A DNA stretch of 64,000 bases from Syngnathus acus (taxonomy: Eukaryota > Chordata > Actinopteri > Syngnathiformes > Syngnathidae): positions 14,097,416 through 14,161,415 of the forward strand of contig NC_051101.1 in the NCBI RefSeq assembly GCF_901709675.1, read 5' to 3'. Below the pieces are notes generated by a model, which was not told where the DNA came from, made no database searches, and worked only from the letters and a program-made list of their open reading frames with translations. Made by a program: the position numbers and the translations under genes. Of this stretch, positions 21,210 through 32,899 are shown piece after piece (the first letter of the stretch is position 1; each line of letters starts with the position of its first letter).

Positions 21210-23450
21210 TGCAAGGCCCAAATGTGAGAGTCACAATGTCGCCAAACGCCAGGCTGATTTCACGCTTGACGGCAGGCACGCACGCAAAAAGACTTCCACG
21301 CAGTACTAGCCCACTGCCACCGGGAGCCGCTATGTGCTCAGGTAAAACGGATGCCAGAAAAGAAATGAAATAAAAAATCGGCAAGGATTTTGCAGGGAAA
21401 ATGAGAGCGGGCTGGGTTGCTTGTTCAGAGGGGAAACACGGACACAGGGAAGACGTTTTGGGGAGGGCAGATTGATCGGAGCAAATTAAGCAAACAAAAG
21501 ACAGATGGACGAACGGCCGTACATGCCACGGAAGCAAAATGACAACAAATGAGATTGGAGGCCATGGAGGCGTTTTCTCTCTCCATTTTTGGTGTGGAAA
21601 AACATGGAGCTTTAAAGCTAAGTGTCCCAATGACGCTTGATATCATCTTCTGGGACCCGATGACGGGATGGATTCGTCAGTCAGACCGGTCTGCTCGTCA
21701 ATCTTTTAGCGTATATTCTCCACAAAGATGCCCCCTCGTCCCCAACAGTCGTTTCAAAGTCTTTCATTCCTTTATTTCCTTCTTTCTGTTCTTCAACGTC
21801 AGTCCCTGGAGCCCCGGAAAAGAAGGAGCGATACATTCAAGATAAATGGCTGATCCCAGAGGATTCTTTACCAAGTTTTTTTGGAAGTAAAATTTCAAGA
21901 CGGATTCATTATAGCCCATTTTTCGCTTTCAACGTGAAGTGAAGGTTGAATGTTTTGTTCGCATTGTCAATGGTTTGTGACTATCGTCGATAATATAATC
22001 GGCACTGGTAAAAATTCCTCATGTAGCATATGAGCCGAGCAGCGGACGAAATAACATGCTAACACTTTAGGGAAAAATAAGTCGTATGAATTTAGTGTCT
22101 ATCGCCCGACATAGGCTAGCATATTAGCCTAGCAGCTAACGTGCTTAAATGTCTCCAGACTCCGCTGTGAGATGTCACTTTTTTTTTTTTTTAGCTTCCC
22201 CCCCTCGGGCAAAAAGGAGTGACTTTTCACGTTTTTGCTTAAAGGTCATAAAGTCATTGAAGTGTTCCTAAATGAACAGATGTTCCAATGTCCGTATCGC
22301 ATCCTGGCTGATTAATAACTCTTGTATTTTGATTTACTTTTAATCTTTGCTAAATTTGGATGCTCCACATTTGGCAGGACCTGACACTTAGGTGGAACTT
22401 GAACGCACCACTGAAACAAAGTTTGGTTCTGCACAACTTAGGCGAGAGTTAAATGAAAACCTGCTGGGATGTTGTTGAGCTCTTGCTCCCCTACAGGTTT
22501 TTAGAGAGTCATCTTTGGAGATGATTCAAGACTGAGATGCAGATGGACTTTGTGTCCCCTCATGCACAAAATCAATCCCTTGGCGGCGGCATTTTTGCCG
22601 CTGGCGAAGGGATCCCATCGACCAGCTGGAGATGCAAATAGTTGCTCGTGTCGGACATTGTATTTCCGCGGCAATCACGGCCGTCCGTCCCTCCCTCCCT
22701 CCTCGACGCGGCTATTTTTTCTGTCTCGCATCCAAACGCCGCTCCCTCTTTTTGCACAGCACGCATTCACGGGTAAAAAAAGAATGGGATCTGGGTGTCA
22801 TGACAACGGGAAACATCAAAATCCTATTAAACGGAACTTCCTCCCACTCCAGCAGAGCGATTTATAATGTAGTGTGTGCGAAAAAATAATTCTGGATGGT
22901 GTTATTCACAAGACTCATATGCAAGATAAGAAAGGTTTTGATTTTTTTTGCAATCAATAAAATTGCAAAATGAACATACAGCAATTCAGTAATATGCTTA
23001 TTGTAAGCCATGCACTCATTTGACTGCGCTAAATCAAAAGAGCTGCCACAACGGCTGTGACCACTCCCACAAAGGCGCACAAATTGGCTGACCTGCGCTC
23101 GCCATCAAAATGACCAACATTGGGTTGAACCCGAGGTCCACCCCACCAGGCCCAACGCCATTATTAGAGACAAACATTGAAAAAAATATCTGACCAACAA
23201 GAAATTTGCTTCTGAGTGTGTCAACAAGAGCATTTCCAAATAAGGATGGAAGTATTCCGTTGCAGATATTGAAGAGCACTCCATGTACGGATGAGTGTTC
23301 AGAGCCCACAGGCGCTCAGCGGGGGTTTGTGCCTCCTACACTGAGCCACCACCCTCGGCACCAAAATAATCAAATCAAAAAATCCCCCCCAAAAACAAAA
23401 AAAACCCACACACTCCACTCGTCTGAGCCAAGAGAGCCAGCGAGTGGTGT

Positions 23451-23488
23451 GCCGCGCCGCGCCGCGCCGCGCCGCGCCGCGCCGCGCC
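23451..23488. repeat. (GCCGC)n pentanucleotide repeat
   Basis: About seven and a half copies of GCCGC, entirely CpG-dense, within otherwise ordinary sequence. Confidence 0.9.
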
Positions 23489-24290
23489 ACTCTTTGCCCT
23501 TCGCAACACTGCGGTGCGGCTGCCTTCTTTGAGGAAATGACGACAAGGTTTGCTTTTCTTCCAAATACACCCTAAGCTCAAAAGTAGAACAAAATCCTGA
23601 GACATTCGCAAACAATACAAGGAAATTGCCAGTTGACATAAGAGCAGCATTGCAAAAGCTGAATCAAGCTTACATTTAGAATGTACTCAAACATTTTTAT
23701 TCAGATTCTCATTTGTCCTCTTAAAATTGCTATCCTCAGCCGGATTGCTAAAATTGTTTCAGAAAAAAATTCAGACTTTCAATTGAATTGATGACACTTT
23801 GTTTCATTTCATAATGTTCATTATTTTTATTTGATTTGATTGTATTTATTTGCATTTAATTCATTTGAATCATTTTTTTGTATGTAGACATTTTCCATTT
23901 GGTGTATGCACCCCCTAACCCCAAGCACGACTTTTTTCCTCCACGCTGGATCTTTGCACCGCAGCGACTCGTCCGCGCCGACTCTCGCCAAATGCTGACT
24001 CAAAGCCACTTTTATGAACGGTAGAATAAATCCAACAGCGGGAGCGCAGAAAACACATTTGATTAAATCCTCCGACGATTCAATGATGAATTTGCTGGCG
24101 AGTGTCCCCCCCGAGCTCGCTGCCGATTGCTGCGGAGGTTATTGATGTGTACTTTATCTGCTGTTTGCTCGTTCATCACCTGCGCACTGTATCAGCCTCT
24201 GCTCACCTATTGCGCCACACACACACACGTGCACGCACGCACGCGCACACGCACAGACTAAAAGCACAACCCCGAGCGATCATTTTAAAG

Positions 24291-24661
24291 CAGGGGTGGG
24301 CAAACTTTTTGAGCTCGCGAGCTACTTTTGAAATGACCAAGTCACAAAGATCTACCCACAAAAAAACAATTTTTTATATATATATATATATCTATATATC
24401 TATGTCGTCGTGAAAAAAAAGTCCTACTCCCATTCCCTATGAAAGTGATACTTCTTACTATGGCCAGCTGCCCCACTCATTTTTATACCCTTTCTTAAGT
24501 TTAAGAGAAAAAACTCGCGAGCTAGCGTGTTTGTGTTGTGTTGTTAGCGCCGTTGTTTGTACACGCGTCAAGTGCGGAAAAAAAATAAATATAATAATGA
24601 ATATCACGCGATCGACCAATAGTGGCTTGGTCGATCGCGATCGACGTATTGAGCACCCCTG
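24291..24661. mobile_element. Non-autonomous hAT-type transposon, 371 bp, with 8-bp target duplication
   Basis: The element starts caggggtgggcaa and ends gagcacccctg, so the tips are inverted (CAGGGGTG). It is flanked on both sides by the identical octamer TTTTAAAG (24283-24290 and 24662-24669). CAGGGGT-type ends and 8-bp duplications are hallmarks of the hAT superfamily. It holds an internal (TA)n run near 24375-24395 and no transposase. The perfect duplication suggests a fairly recent insertion. Confidence 0.9.
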
Positions 24662-24679
24662 TTTTAAAGCAACCACTGC

Positions 24680-27600
24680 GATCCCGCTGCTGTTTCCTGG
24701 AAAAACTCCCCGAACTGCAAAAGTCTTTGATATCAAAGCGCTTATGTATATTCATAAGTGGGGCTCTGTGCAAACGGGATTACACATGTATACGCTGGGA
24801 GCTTTCGTATATAGACAAGCTAAAGTTTATGGCGCGCATTGCAAATTCATGAAGATGCTAAAAAAAAGAAGAGCGGAGTAGGTATTTATTTGTGGACCGA
24901 AAAGTGACGTTTTTTTGTCGTCTCCTTATTAGTCACCGGGTGCATTTATTAAAAAATAAACACCTCCCTCAATTAAATCAAGCGTTGAACCCTGTCGCTA
25001 ACCAAAACAGCAGCACATAGCATAAAGTCCTGCCTTCAATTGTCTGCCCAGTGTAGCTACTGATTATTCTTTCACATTTATTATTGTGTGTAAAGGTGAA
25101 TGGAACGATCGTGTTTTTGATACTTTCTCTGTGGCGTGTGCTGGGTCATCGATGGACAATCCCGAATCCCAGCTCTGCGGCGGTTACAAAAGGGTCCACT
25201 TTCAAAATCGGTCAAAGTATAGACTAGGAGAGGTGCTAAACGCGCAGCCAACAACAACATGACAGGGCAGCAAATGACGGTGGTTAGGTTGTCAAACGCT
25301 TCATCGTGTAGCGTCCGTTTGAAGGCCCGCCAAGAAGAAGCGTCGTCGCCGCCGCCGCATTCCGCGTGCAAATTCCACTCCTGACATGTGTGTTGTCGCG
25401 TGACAGAAATAGAGGCCTTTCTTTTTGCCCCCTCCTCCCCCCCTTGCTGTTTCTGCTTTTCCAAACAACAAAGCACCCAACCGTCACCTTGAAGTTGGAG
25501 CCATATATAGAAGTCGTGTAAATCAGACACGAATTAACACCAAGACGCAGAACGTTTCAAACCTTTTCAGCCAGACGACAAAAGCACCGTGTGCTAGTGA
25601 TTTGATCTGGGATGGATGGATTGGTGGGAAAGAGCGTTTTTGCCACAAGCGAGCAATTAGCCCCGACCGCTTGCCACGCCAGTATGAGTCGCGTTCATAA
25701 AAAAGCCTATTTTGTAACAAAAATGAAAACTTTTTCAGATCGATATGTAATAGGCCCAGAGATTTAAGAAATACTGTGCCGCACTGCGATATGGGGTCGA
25801 TGAAGAAATGCATCTGGTTCGCAGCGGGGGGGGGGGGGGGACGCCAGCCACGATCGATAATAAGTACATTTCCAGCTATGGCGAGAGGCATCGACTATTT
25901 AATTAGCCGTCGCTCTACCTCTAAAGGTGCTCAAAAACGAGAAATGTACTTTTGTGGAAAACGTACAGATGATTGAAGGACACAAAAAGTAAGCAACATT
26001 GTTTTTCTTGATTATATGGTTTGTTTTGGAACGATGGAAAGAAGCTTGACGATTATCGCCGACGGTGTTGCGGCGAGGACGTTATTGAATAGCCAGCCGC
26101 TGCCATTGTTTAAAGATGCAACTCGCGTCGCGCCTTCTGCTCGCCTCTGGTAAATAAGCTTTTATTACATCAAAGCCTCTGGAACTCATCTGAATATTTC
26201 TGAAATCTTCCCATGAACAATGCCATGTAGCTTTGAACGCCTGCCTCGGCCGAGGCTTCCGCGTTGGAGAGGCGAGCTTCGGTCGAGCACTGCTCAGGGA
26301 CGTGAGTGAGTGACGGTGGAGATGGAATATATATATTCCATATATATATATTTTTTCATTTTGCTCTCCATGACTGAAACTTTTTTTTGCTCTTTTCTTC
26401 CACCCATTGACTACATCACGCTACTAAACTTGCTCCAAGTTCTCCATCCTCGCTGTGAAAGCAACATCCAAGCCTCAATCAATCATCCGTACGGGGTTAA
26501 AAAAAATGAAAAAAAGAAGAACACGTCGGATATCGATTAGGATATCTGCAAGGCACCGAAACTGTCGGAGTTGAAGAAAAAAGGTGGGAGGGGGAGGATC
26601 CCTCCTGGGTGGCTTGAATTCCCACAATCCCCCAGTTAACCCAAACATCAGCACAAAGCGAGGCGGCTCTGAAGGTCAGAGGAGACATTTTCTACCTCCA
26701 TAAATCATGAGGACTCATTGCGAGCAAGTCCAACACGTATCAGCATCACTCTGTGTGTGTGTGTGTGTGTATATACGTACTATCTTCACAAAGGCAGCTG
26801 TCTGTCTGTTGTCGATTTTCTCTCTCCTCAACTCTCACATTTTTTTTTGCACCATTCATCTGTTTTGTCTTGATGTTGGTTGCCGGCCGGCTATCTGCTA
26901 AAGTCGGATCTGAGAGGCCCTCGAGTGTGCGCTTGGCCGCCTCATTTTATCGTGCGCCTGGCAAATAATCCTAGTCTTAACATTTTTCCTGGTAAATACA
27001 AAATGTAGCAATACCTACAAAAGCCGCGCCATAGACGGACGGGCTAACGATTAGCATTGTTGACACGGTGGAGCAACACAGGTAGACAAATAGTAATCAG
27101 ATATCGCTGGCATTTGGGGGGGAAAAAAAAAAGAACATTTGTTCAACACTAATAATAATAATCTAATATAAATACTAAAACAATATAAAAAAATACTCAT
27201 AACACTGAATCATAATTTGTAAATAACCCCAATACATGTGGACTGACCATATGACTATATACCCTATAAAGATATTCTTTATCATTTGCAAAGGCGCTCT
27301 AATTCTAAACTCAAGTCGCCACAATGGAATAAAACAAAGATAATCAAGAGAAGGCCAAAGAATAAACTTAGGGTGGAAGTGCAAAGCGGTTTGCTCACAA
27401 GCTTATGATGAAAAATGGGCTGATAAAATATTTCCTTGATTGTATCATTTCACACTCGGCGAATGAGCAAGGAATTCTACAGAGCCCGCTATTTGTACAC
27501 AAGCCATTAAAAAGTCAATCTTCCATAATACGACCCGTTGAAGTAAACACGAGGCGTAATACAGAAGGTAAAATGTGTGGAAAGACGGCCCCCCCCCCGC

Positions 27601-29090
27601 CCGCCCGTCCTGGCCTCCCTCAGCCGCCACAAAGTGGTGAAAGCTCCCTAGTTAATGAGGTCTCGGCGGGTTCCCAACCTGCCCGTCGCCTCCTTCCGTG
27701 GCTTCAGCCCTCGCACGCAAAGGCGCTCGCCACCCACGCCGCTTTTTTGCCCACGTGCGGCGACCGATGGCGGAGGTCACGCGGTGGGGTTACGTTTGCG
27801 AGCCAGAGGTTAGCTAGCGCCTGACCGCCAGGCAGGCGTCGAGGGAAAAGGCTCACTGCTTATTCCATCCGGAGAGCAAATTGTTTGCAGGGAATCCGCT
27901 TTGGATGACTCCCGAATGCTATTTTTCCTCTGAGCCTCATTAAACAGATCACCAAACTTGATTTTCTTGCTGGAAAAAGTGTCATGACAGTGACAAAATG
28001 CACAATCGTTTTTCAAACAGACAACGAGACTCGACCATCTTGGTAAAATGAGGGCGGGGAGGGAGGCTGCGGTGGTGCATTTTCATCATGCGAAATGATC
28101 GTTTTTGATTCAGCCAGCCCTAATGTGGCATAATCAAGTTATAATTCATCAATTGGAAGAATTAGCAGGCAGATTGGATTTGATTCAAGAAGGTGCAGTG
28201 GAAAGAAAGCAGCCACACGGAAGAAAAAAGGTCCCCTTGCTGCTGTTACACACCCCGGTGACTTTGTCTTGGTATTGTTTTGGTGGGGGCTAGCGAGACG
28301 TTCTGTGTTATGATAGAAATACAAAATAGCTTGCCAAAGAGATTCCCAAGTGGCTTGGATGGTAAACCAACCGCTCGCTCGTCAGAGCACATTTGGTGTC
28401 GTTTCGATTGGGAGTGTTTTCTTGTGCTTTTAATTATGGACCTTCTTGACGCCATTATTTTTCAGTATCGAATTGGGATCCCTGCTTCAAATATTGAAGC
28501 TGTTGTATTGGAATCTGAATTCACCATTATTATCATTATTATTATTAGATATATATATGTTTTAAATAACTATTTATTATGAAGCCAGACTTGGAATCGG
28601 CGCAAAATAAAATCCATGACAAAAACATGTCGACCGGTTTAATCGGTAAAAGGTATCGGAAATGCTTGGCTGTAATTCTGTCGGCCAATGTCATCAATTC
28701 ATCACGGATAAAATGAACTTTGTATGTTTTTAATTCCAAGCCTCGCATTATGAACGCGTCACAAATTTCACGACATGGCGGAAAGCAGCCTGGGGGCAAA
28801 GTCCGTTTGCTGCCTAAACGGGTTACGGAAGAAATGGAACATCTGGAGGGACTGCAAATCCAAAAATGCTCTGCTTTATCATACAATTACATGAATGTAC
28901 TTGGGGAAAAAAATCCGTAGGCATGGGGATATACTTTGTCATATTTACAGTTTGCTTTTTTTTTTTATTGGAACGCAAAGCTCAGGGCTATGTGTTTTGT
29001 TTAACCAGGCGCCGGCTGTTTAATTGTAAAAAGAACATTTTGCGAGGCAATTAAGAGAACGAAAGAATCGAGAACCATTCATTCAATTCT
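24680..29090. other. Gene-free interval
   Basis: No exon recognised. It includes a G-run at 25827-25840, an AT palindrome at 26324-26352 (ggaatatatatattcc), a (TG)n run at 26751-26770, AT-rich sequence at 27130-27200 and an ATT run at 28526-28547. Several stretches look unique and non-repetitive (for example 26040-26280), compatible with conserved noncoding sequence, which cannot be tested here. Confidence 0.4.
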
Positions 29091-29111
29091 GTTAGGAAAG
29101 AAAAGGAAGGA

Positions 29112-29280
29112 TATAAAAGCAGAAGAGAGAGAGAGAGAGAAAGAGAAAGAGAGAGAGCGCAAAGCACTCGGAGCCGCCACGCCGGATAAGATCAGCCAGC
29201 TCCGGTCGGGCTCACGCGGAGGAATTGGTCTCCTCCACCTTCGCCACTACTTATCGCTGTCCCACACTCACACTCGGCAT
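29112..29280 (+). promoter_or_regulatory. Candidate TATA promoter with GA tract and GC-rich leader
   Basis: TATAAAAG lies at 29112-29119. It is followed by a GA-rich tract to about 29158 and then a GC-rich segment (gccgccacgccggataagat and onward). A TATA box followed by a GA/CpG-rich leader is a layout seen at inducible promoters. No coding exon or clear donor follows within 200 bp, so any transcript is hypothetical. Confidence 0.25.
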
Positions 29281-30298
29281 TATCTGCCATCATTTGGTTT
29301 GGTATCAGCCTCAAGAAATGCCTCATTTTGGAAGCCAAATGGATTTCTTTCCACCTTCAGACGTTCTTCCATCCCCGGCGCCACAAATGCTCTGAAGCCA
29401 CCACACGTCCACCTGTCCAAATTCTTAAGCCGCCTGCTCTCTGAATGTTCCCTTCTCACTAACCTTTATAAAACAATTCTTTCTGTGACGTAGAAGGTCT
29501 GTTTTGCCATAATGCGTGATTCAATTCAATTCAATTGTATTGCAGAGAATAGGAAAATAAGATGGATGTGGATGAGACAAACTGTTAGCTTAGCTTTGCG
29601 GCATGAATTCAAGCTCTGAAAAAATCTGTCAAGTTAGTTCACTTCTCTCGATGCATCAGCGATCCAACTCCAACAGAAATAAATACAGCTCGTAATTTCA
29701 TCTCCACACATCCTGTATGTGCCACGCATTATTATTATTATTTCATACTCCCGTGTTGTGCCGTGTGGCGCATGTAAGGCAACGACGCCTTCTCATCAAT
29801 TACTTAAGCAGATGCTCGAAATGTTTTTCTTTTTTTTTACCCCACTGAAACCTTTTCAGATGAAACTCTCCCCTCCAGCAAACTGACGCAACATAGAGAA
29901 AAAGAACAATCCCAACACATACGGTATGGAGTTTTTTTTCCCCCCTAACTTTTTCCTCACTCCCAAACTTCCCAAGGTCATTCACCCACCAATAAACACA
30001 CTGCGAAGACCATTATTGCAGCAGAGACGCATTATTGTTGCTTCCTTCGACCTAAGGATTCAATTTTCATTACAGGGAGGGAGGCGGCGGGGGGCTCTAA
30101 TAAATGCGCCGCGAATCCTGGGAGGCCGCCCTGGCAAAAAATAAAATCGGATACATGAATAAACGATGTCCCTCGGGGAGAAGGCGGTCGGTCTCCTCCT
30201 TTGTGAGCGAGATTGACTCCTCCGAGGTGGGACGCACCAGGAACGGAAACAGAAATAGAAAAGGCGGCGCGCTGACTTCCTGTGCAGAGCAACGCATC

Positions 30299-30452
30299 AA
30301 CCAACCAACCAACCAACCAACCAACCAACCAACCAACCAACCAACCAACCAACCAACCAACCAACCAACCAACCAACCAACCAACCAACCAACCAACCAA
30401 CCAACCAACCAACCAACCAACCAACCAACCAACCAGCCAGCCAACCAACCAA
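30299..30452. repeat. (CCAA)n tetranucleotide microsatellite, about 38 units
   Basis: Almost pure CCAA over 154 bp with two CAGC interruptions near 30434-30441. It yields long artefactual frames in several phases (Asn-Gln-Pro-Thr and Gly-Trp-Leu-Val strings), which are not genes. Confidence 0.97.
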
Positions 30453-30459
30453 TCTTTGT

Positions 30460-32670
30460 ATAAAAGACATACTCTGACTGCAAGCTATCATATTTTCTCA
30501 GAGGTTAGCATTTGTACGCCCCCATAACGACTTCATTAAGCTTAGACGCACGCCAAAGAGTCAATACCGCCATGAGGCGCTTTTGAGATTTCACCCTTCA
30601 AAAACGTGACCATTTTCTAGTCAACATCATATTGATTGCATTAAGTAGCTGTTAGAAATGCATATTGGTATGCACAATGTTATTTTCATAAAGGAAGTGG
30701 TCAGAGTCAGAATATATATTGACAGGGTGGACAGCTTCTGCTATCTTGTGACAATTTAGTGAATCTTCACTTGGTGGCAGTCACAACAAGAGCATATTTT
30801 GATATTCTGATGTTTCTATCAATAAAGATCTCATTACGACAGGGTGGACAATCTCGACGTAAACGCACAATATGATGATAATGATGACACATAAGAGTAA
30901 ATAAATAAATACTTCAAACTTTAAAGCGATCATATCCCTCGTCACTAGTCGTGTCATTCGAAAGAATAGTAAGTATTTCAACAGCGTGCCACTGCTTGAC
31001 AAAGCTTTGGGGGGTTCAAACGCTTCATTTCCAAATGGTCAGCACCTCAGCGGTGAACGCGACGGCGGAGGAGGAGGGTTAGGGGTTGGACCATCCAAGT
31101 CAGCCGCCTGCGACCCGCAATCTGCCGTCATGGCAGATGGGCGGAGGTCTGCGATCTGTTGAGGCAATTTTGTGCATGGCTGCCACGGGCCGTCCTGGTG
31201 TGACATCTCCTGCTGCTAGACGAGCTGCAGCCTGACCTTCACACTGGGCTGGTGTGCAGCTGTGCGCCACACGCACACACACACACACACAGACTCTCAG
31301 TGGAAACTCCCACAGGGGGAAGAAGGCGGAAAGTTGAGTTGGGTAAAAGGCTTCGGTCCTACGCGCTTGTGAGAGCCGACCAACGTCTGGCAAACGTGCA
31401 GCAAAATGTTAAATGAGGTTCAAAAAGCAAAGCTGTATAATCAAAGAAAAGATTGCAATTGAAACACTTTGAATGTAATTATGCAGAATGGATTTGCATT
31501 GTTTTCATTCACTCCCAATTGTTAGCCTGTGTGTCTACGGCGGCGCTTATGTTAGCATCAAGCTAGCGCAGACTACGTCGTTGTTTGAAACGCTAATGCT
31601 TTGTTTTGTTTGGCAGTAGCCTGCAGATGAAAGTGACAATAACCAGGCACCCGCTAATACCGTACAATTTCCACGTGAAGCCATTTGAAAAGGTTAAAGC
31701 GACATTGGGAGGAAACGCAAACCCTCGTTGGTTGTCAAGTGGGGGCCGAGTGACGCAAAAGCAACGAGACCGCTGGGGAGCCAAGGGCTCTCTCATTGGC
31801 GGCGGCGGGGTTGACACGGGGCCCGGGCGTATCCTCGGGGAGATCCAAGCCAATAAGAGAGTAATTGAAAGAGGCGCTTGACTTCCCGTCTCTAACGGCG
31901 TACATATCGGCGTGTGCCTGGAGCAGCGCCGGCGCCGTTAAGACAACAGATGGGCAAAGACAAAGTTGGCTCCCTTGATCTTTGGATGAGCATCTGATGT
32001 CTATGGAAGCCAACAAAGAACCATATGAAAAGAAACACATGACTGTAGATTGACTCGGATGTTTCATTTCACACTTGACGGTCGGAGAGAAATACGATAA
32101 GCAGCCTTGGAAAACGTAAAGCCGGTTTGGCCGATCTTTTATTGGAAGCGTATTGCTCAGAACCTTGGCGGTTTTAGAGTCTCCACCCCCCCCGCCACAG
32201 TGGCCCCGGGTGTCGGGGCAACCGTGGCAACGTGGAGGAGGAGAAGCGAGAGAGAGAGAGCGAGCTTGTCTGGCTGAGGTGCGTCTAGCGAGTCCCGCCG
32301 GCTACTCTTGTTACAGAGATGACAGCGTGTTTTGTTTTGCCGCACAAGCCTGGCGCTGACAGTCTGCGAGCCCCGAGCCAAACAAACAGAGGCTGCAGCC
32401 ATGCCAGGTATCTCCACATCATCTGCTCACGCACGGACAAGCGCAGCACACAAAAAGAAGCAAAGGCATTGGCCATGCCTTCGAAAACATCTGCAACGCG
32501 GCACAACATTGGCAGCCTGACAAGATTTTCAGCCTTTTTTCAATACCTAATATTTAAGAGTCCTTGTCCATGTTTTGGGCTCAATGTAAAAGGATTTGGC
32601 TTACCTTCACATTGCCAAAACAACGACGGTGTCCCTAAAGGGTAAAAATGACAATACTAGACTGGTGCTA
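30460..32670. other. Gene-free interval
   Basis: I see no supported exon. A (CA)n run lies at 31270-31290. A GC-richer region at 31730-31830 and 32165-32300 carries scattered short frames without family resemblance. Confidence 0.4.
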
Positions 32671-32685
32671 TGATTTCCTTTAGGA

Positions 32686-32889
32686 CAGGGGTCTCAAACT
32701 CCAGTCCTCGGGGGGGCGCATTCCTACATGTTTTCCAAGTTTCCCTCGTTAAACACCTGATTCAATGATCAGGCTCCTGCAGAACGTGAGGATGAACTGA
32801 TCATTTGAATCAGGTGTGTTGAACGAGGGAAACTTGGAAAACATGGAGGAATGCGGCCCCCCCCCGAGGACTGGAGTTTGAGACCCCTG
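32686..32889. mobile_element. Fold-back hAT MITE, 204 bp, with perfect 8-bp target duplication
   Basis: The ends are exact inverted copies (caggggtctcaaactcca and tggagtttgagacccctg). The flanks are identical octamers CTTTAGGA (32678-32685 and 32890-32897). The interior is also largely self-complementary (ttccaagtttccctcgtt pairs with aacgagggaaacttgg, and acacctgattcaatgatca with its inverse), so nearly the whole element could form one hairpin. No coding capacity. Confidence 0.93.
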
Positions 32890-32899
32890 CTTTAGGAGG

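Larger units (their letters stand above)
18290..24280. other. Gene-free interval with simple repeats
   Basis: No exon is recognisable. Simple repeats include a CTTC run near 19090-19110, a CTCC run near 20095-20114, (GA)n at 21148-21206 and (GCCGC)n at 23451-23488. A T-rich stretch with repeated 'ttatttggattatttta' wording lies at 19600-19750. The reading frames are short and mostly repeat-driven. Confidence 0.45.

Noticed and set aside
21043-21630. A 195-codon minus-strand frame
   Set aside because: It contains a Ser-Leu run from the (GA)n tract and otherwise random-looking composition, with no splice support.
30097-30483. Long Gly-Trp-Leu-Val and Asn-Gln-Pro-Thr frames
   Set aside because: They are translations of the (CCAA)n microsatellite.
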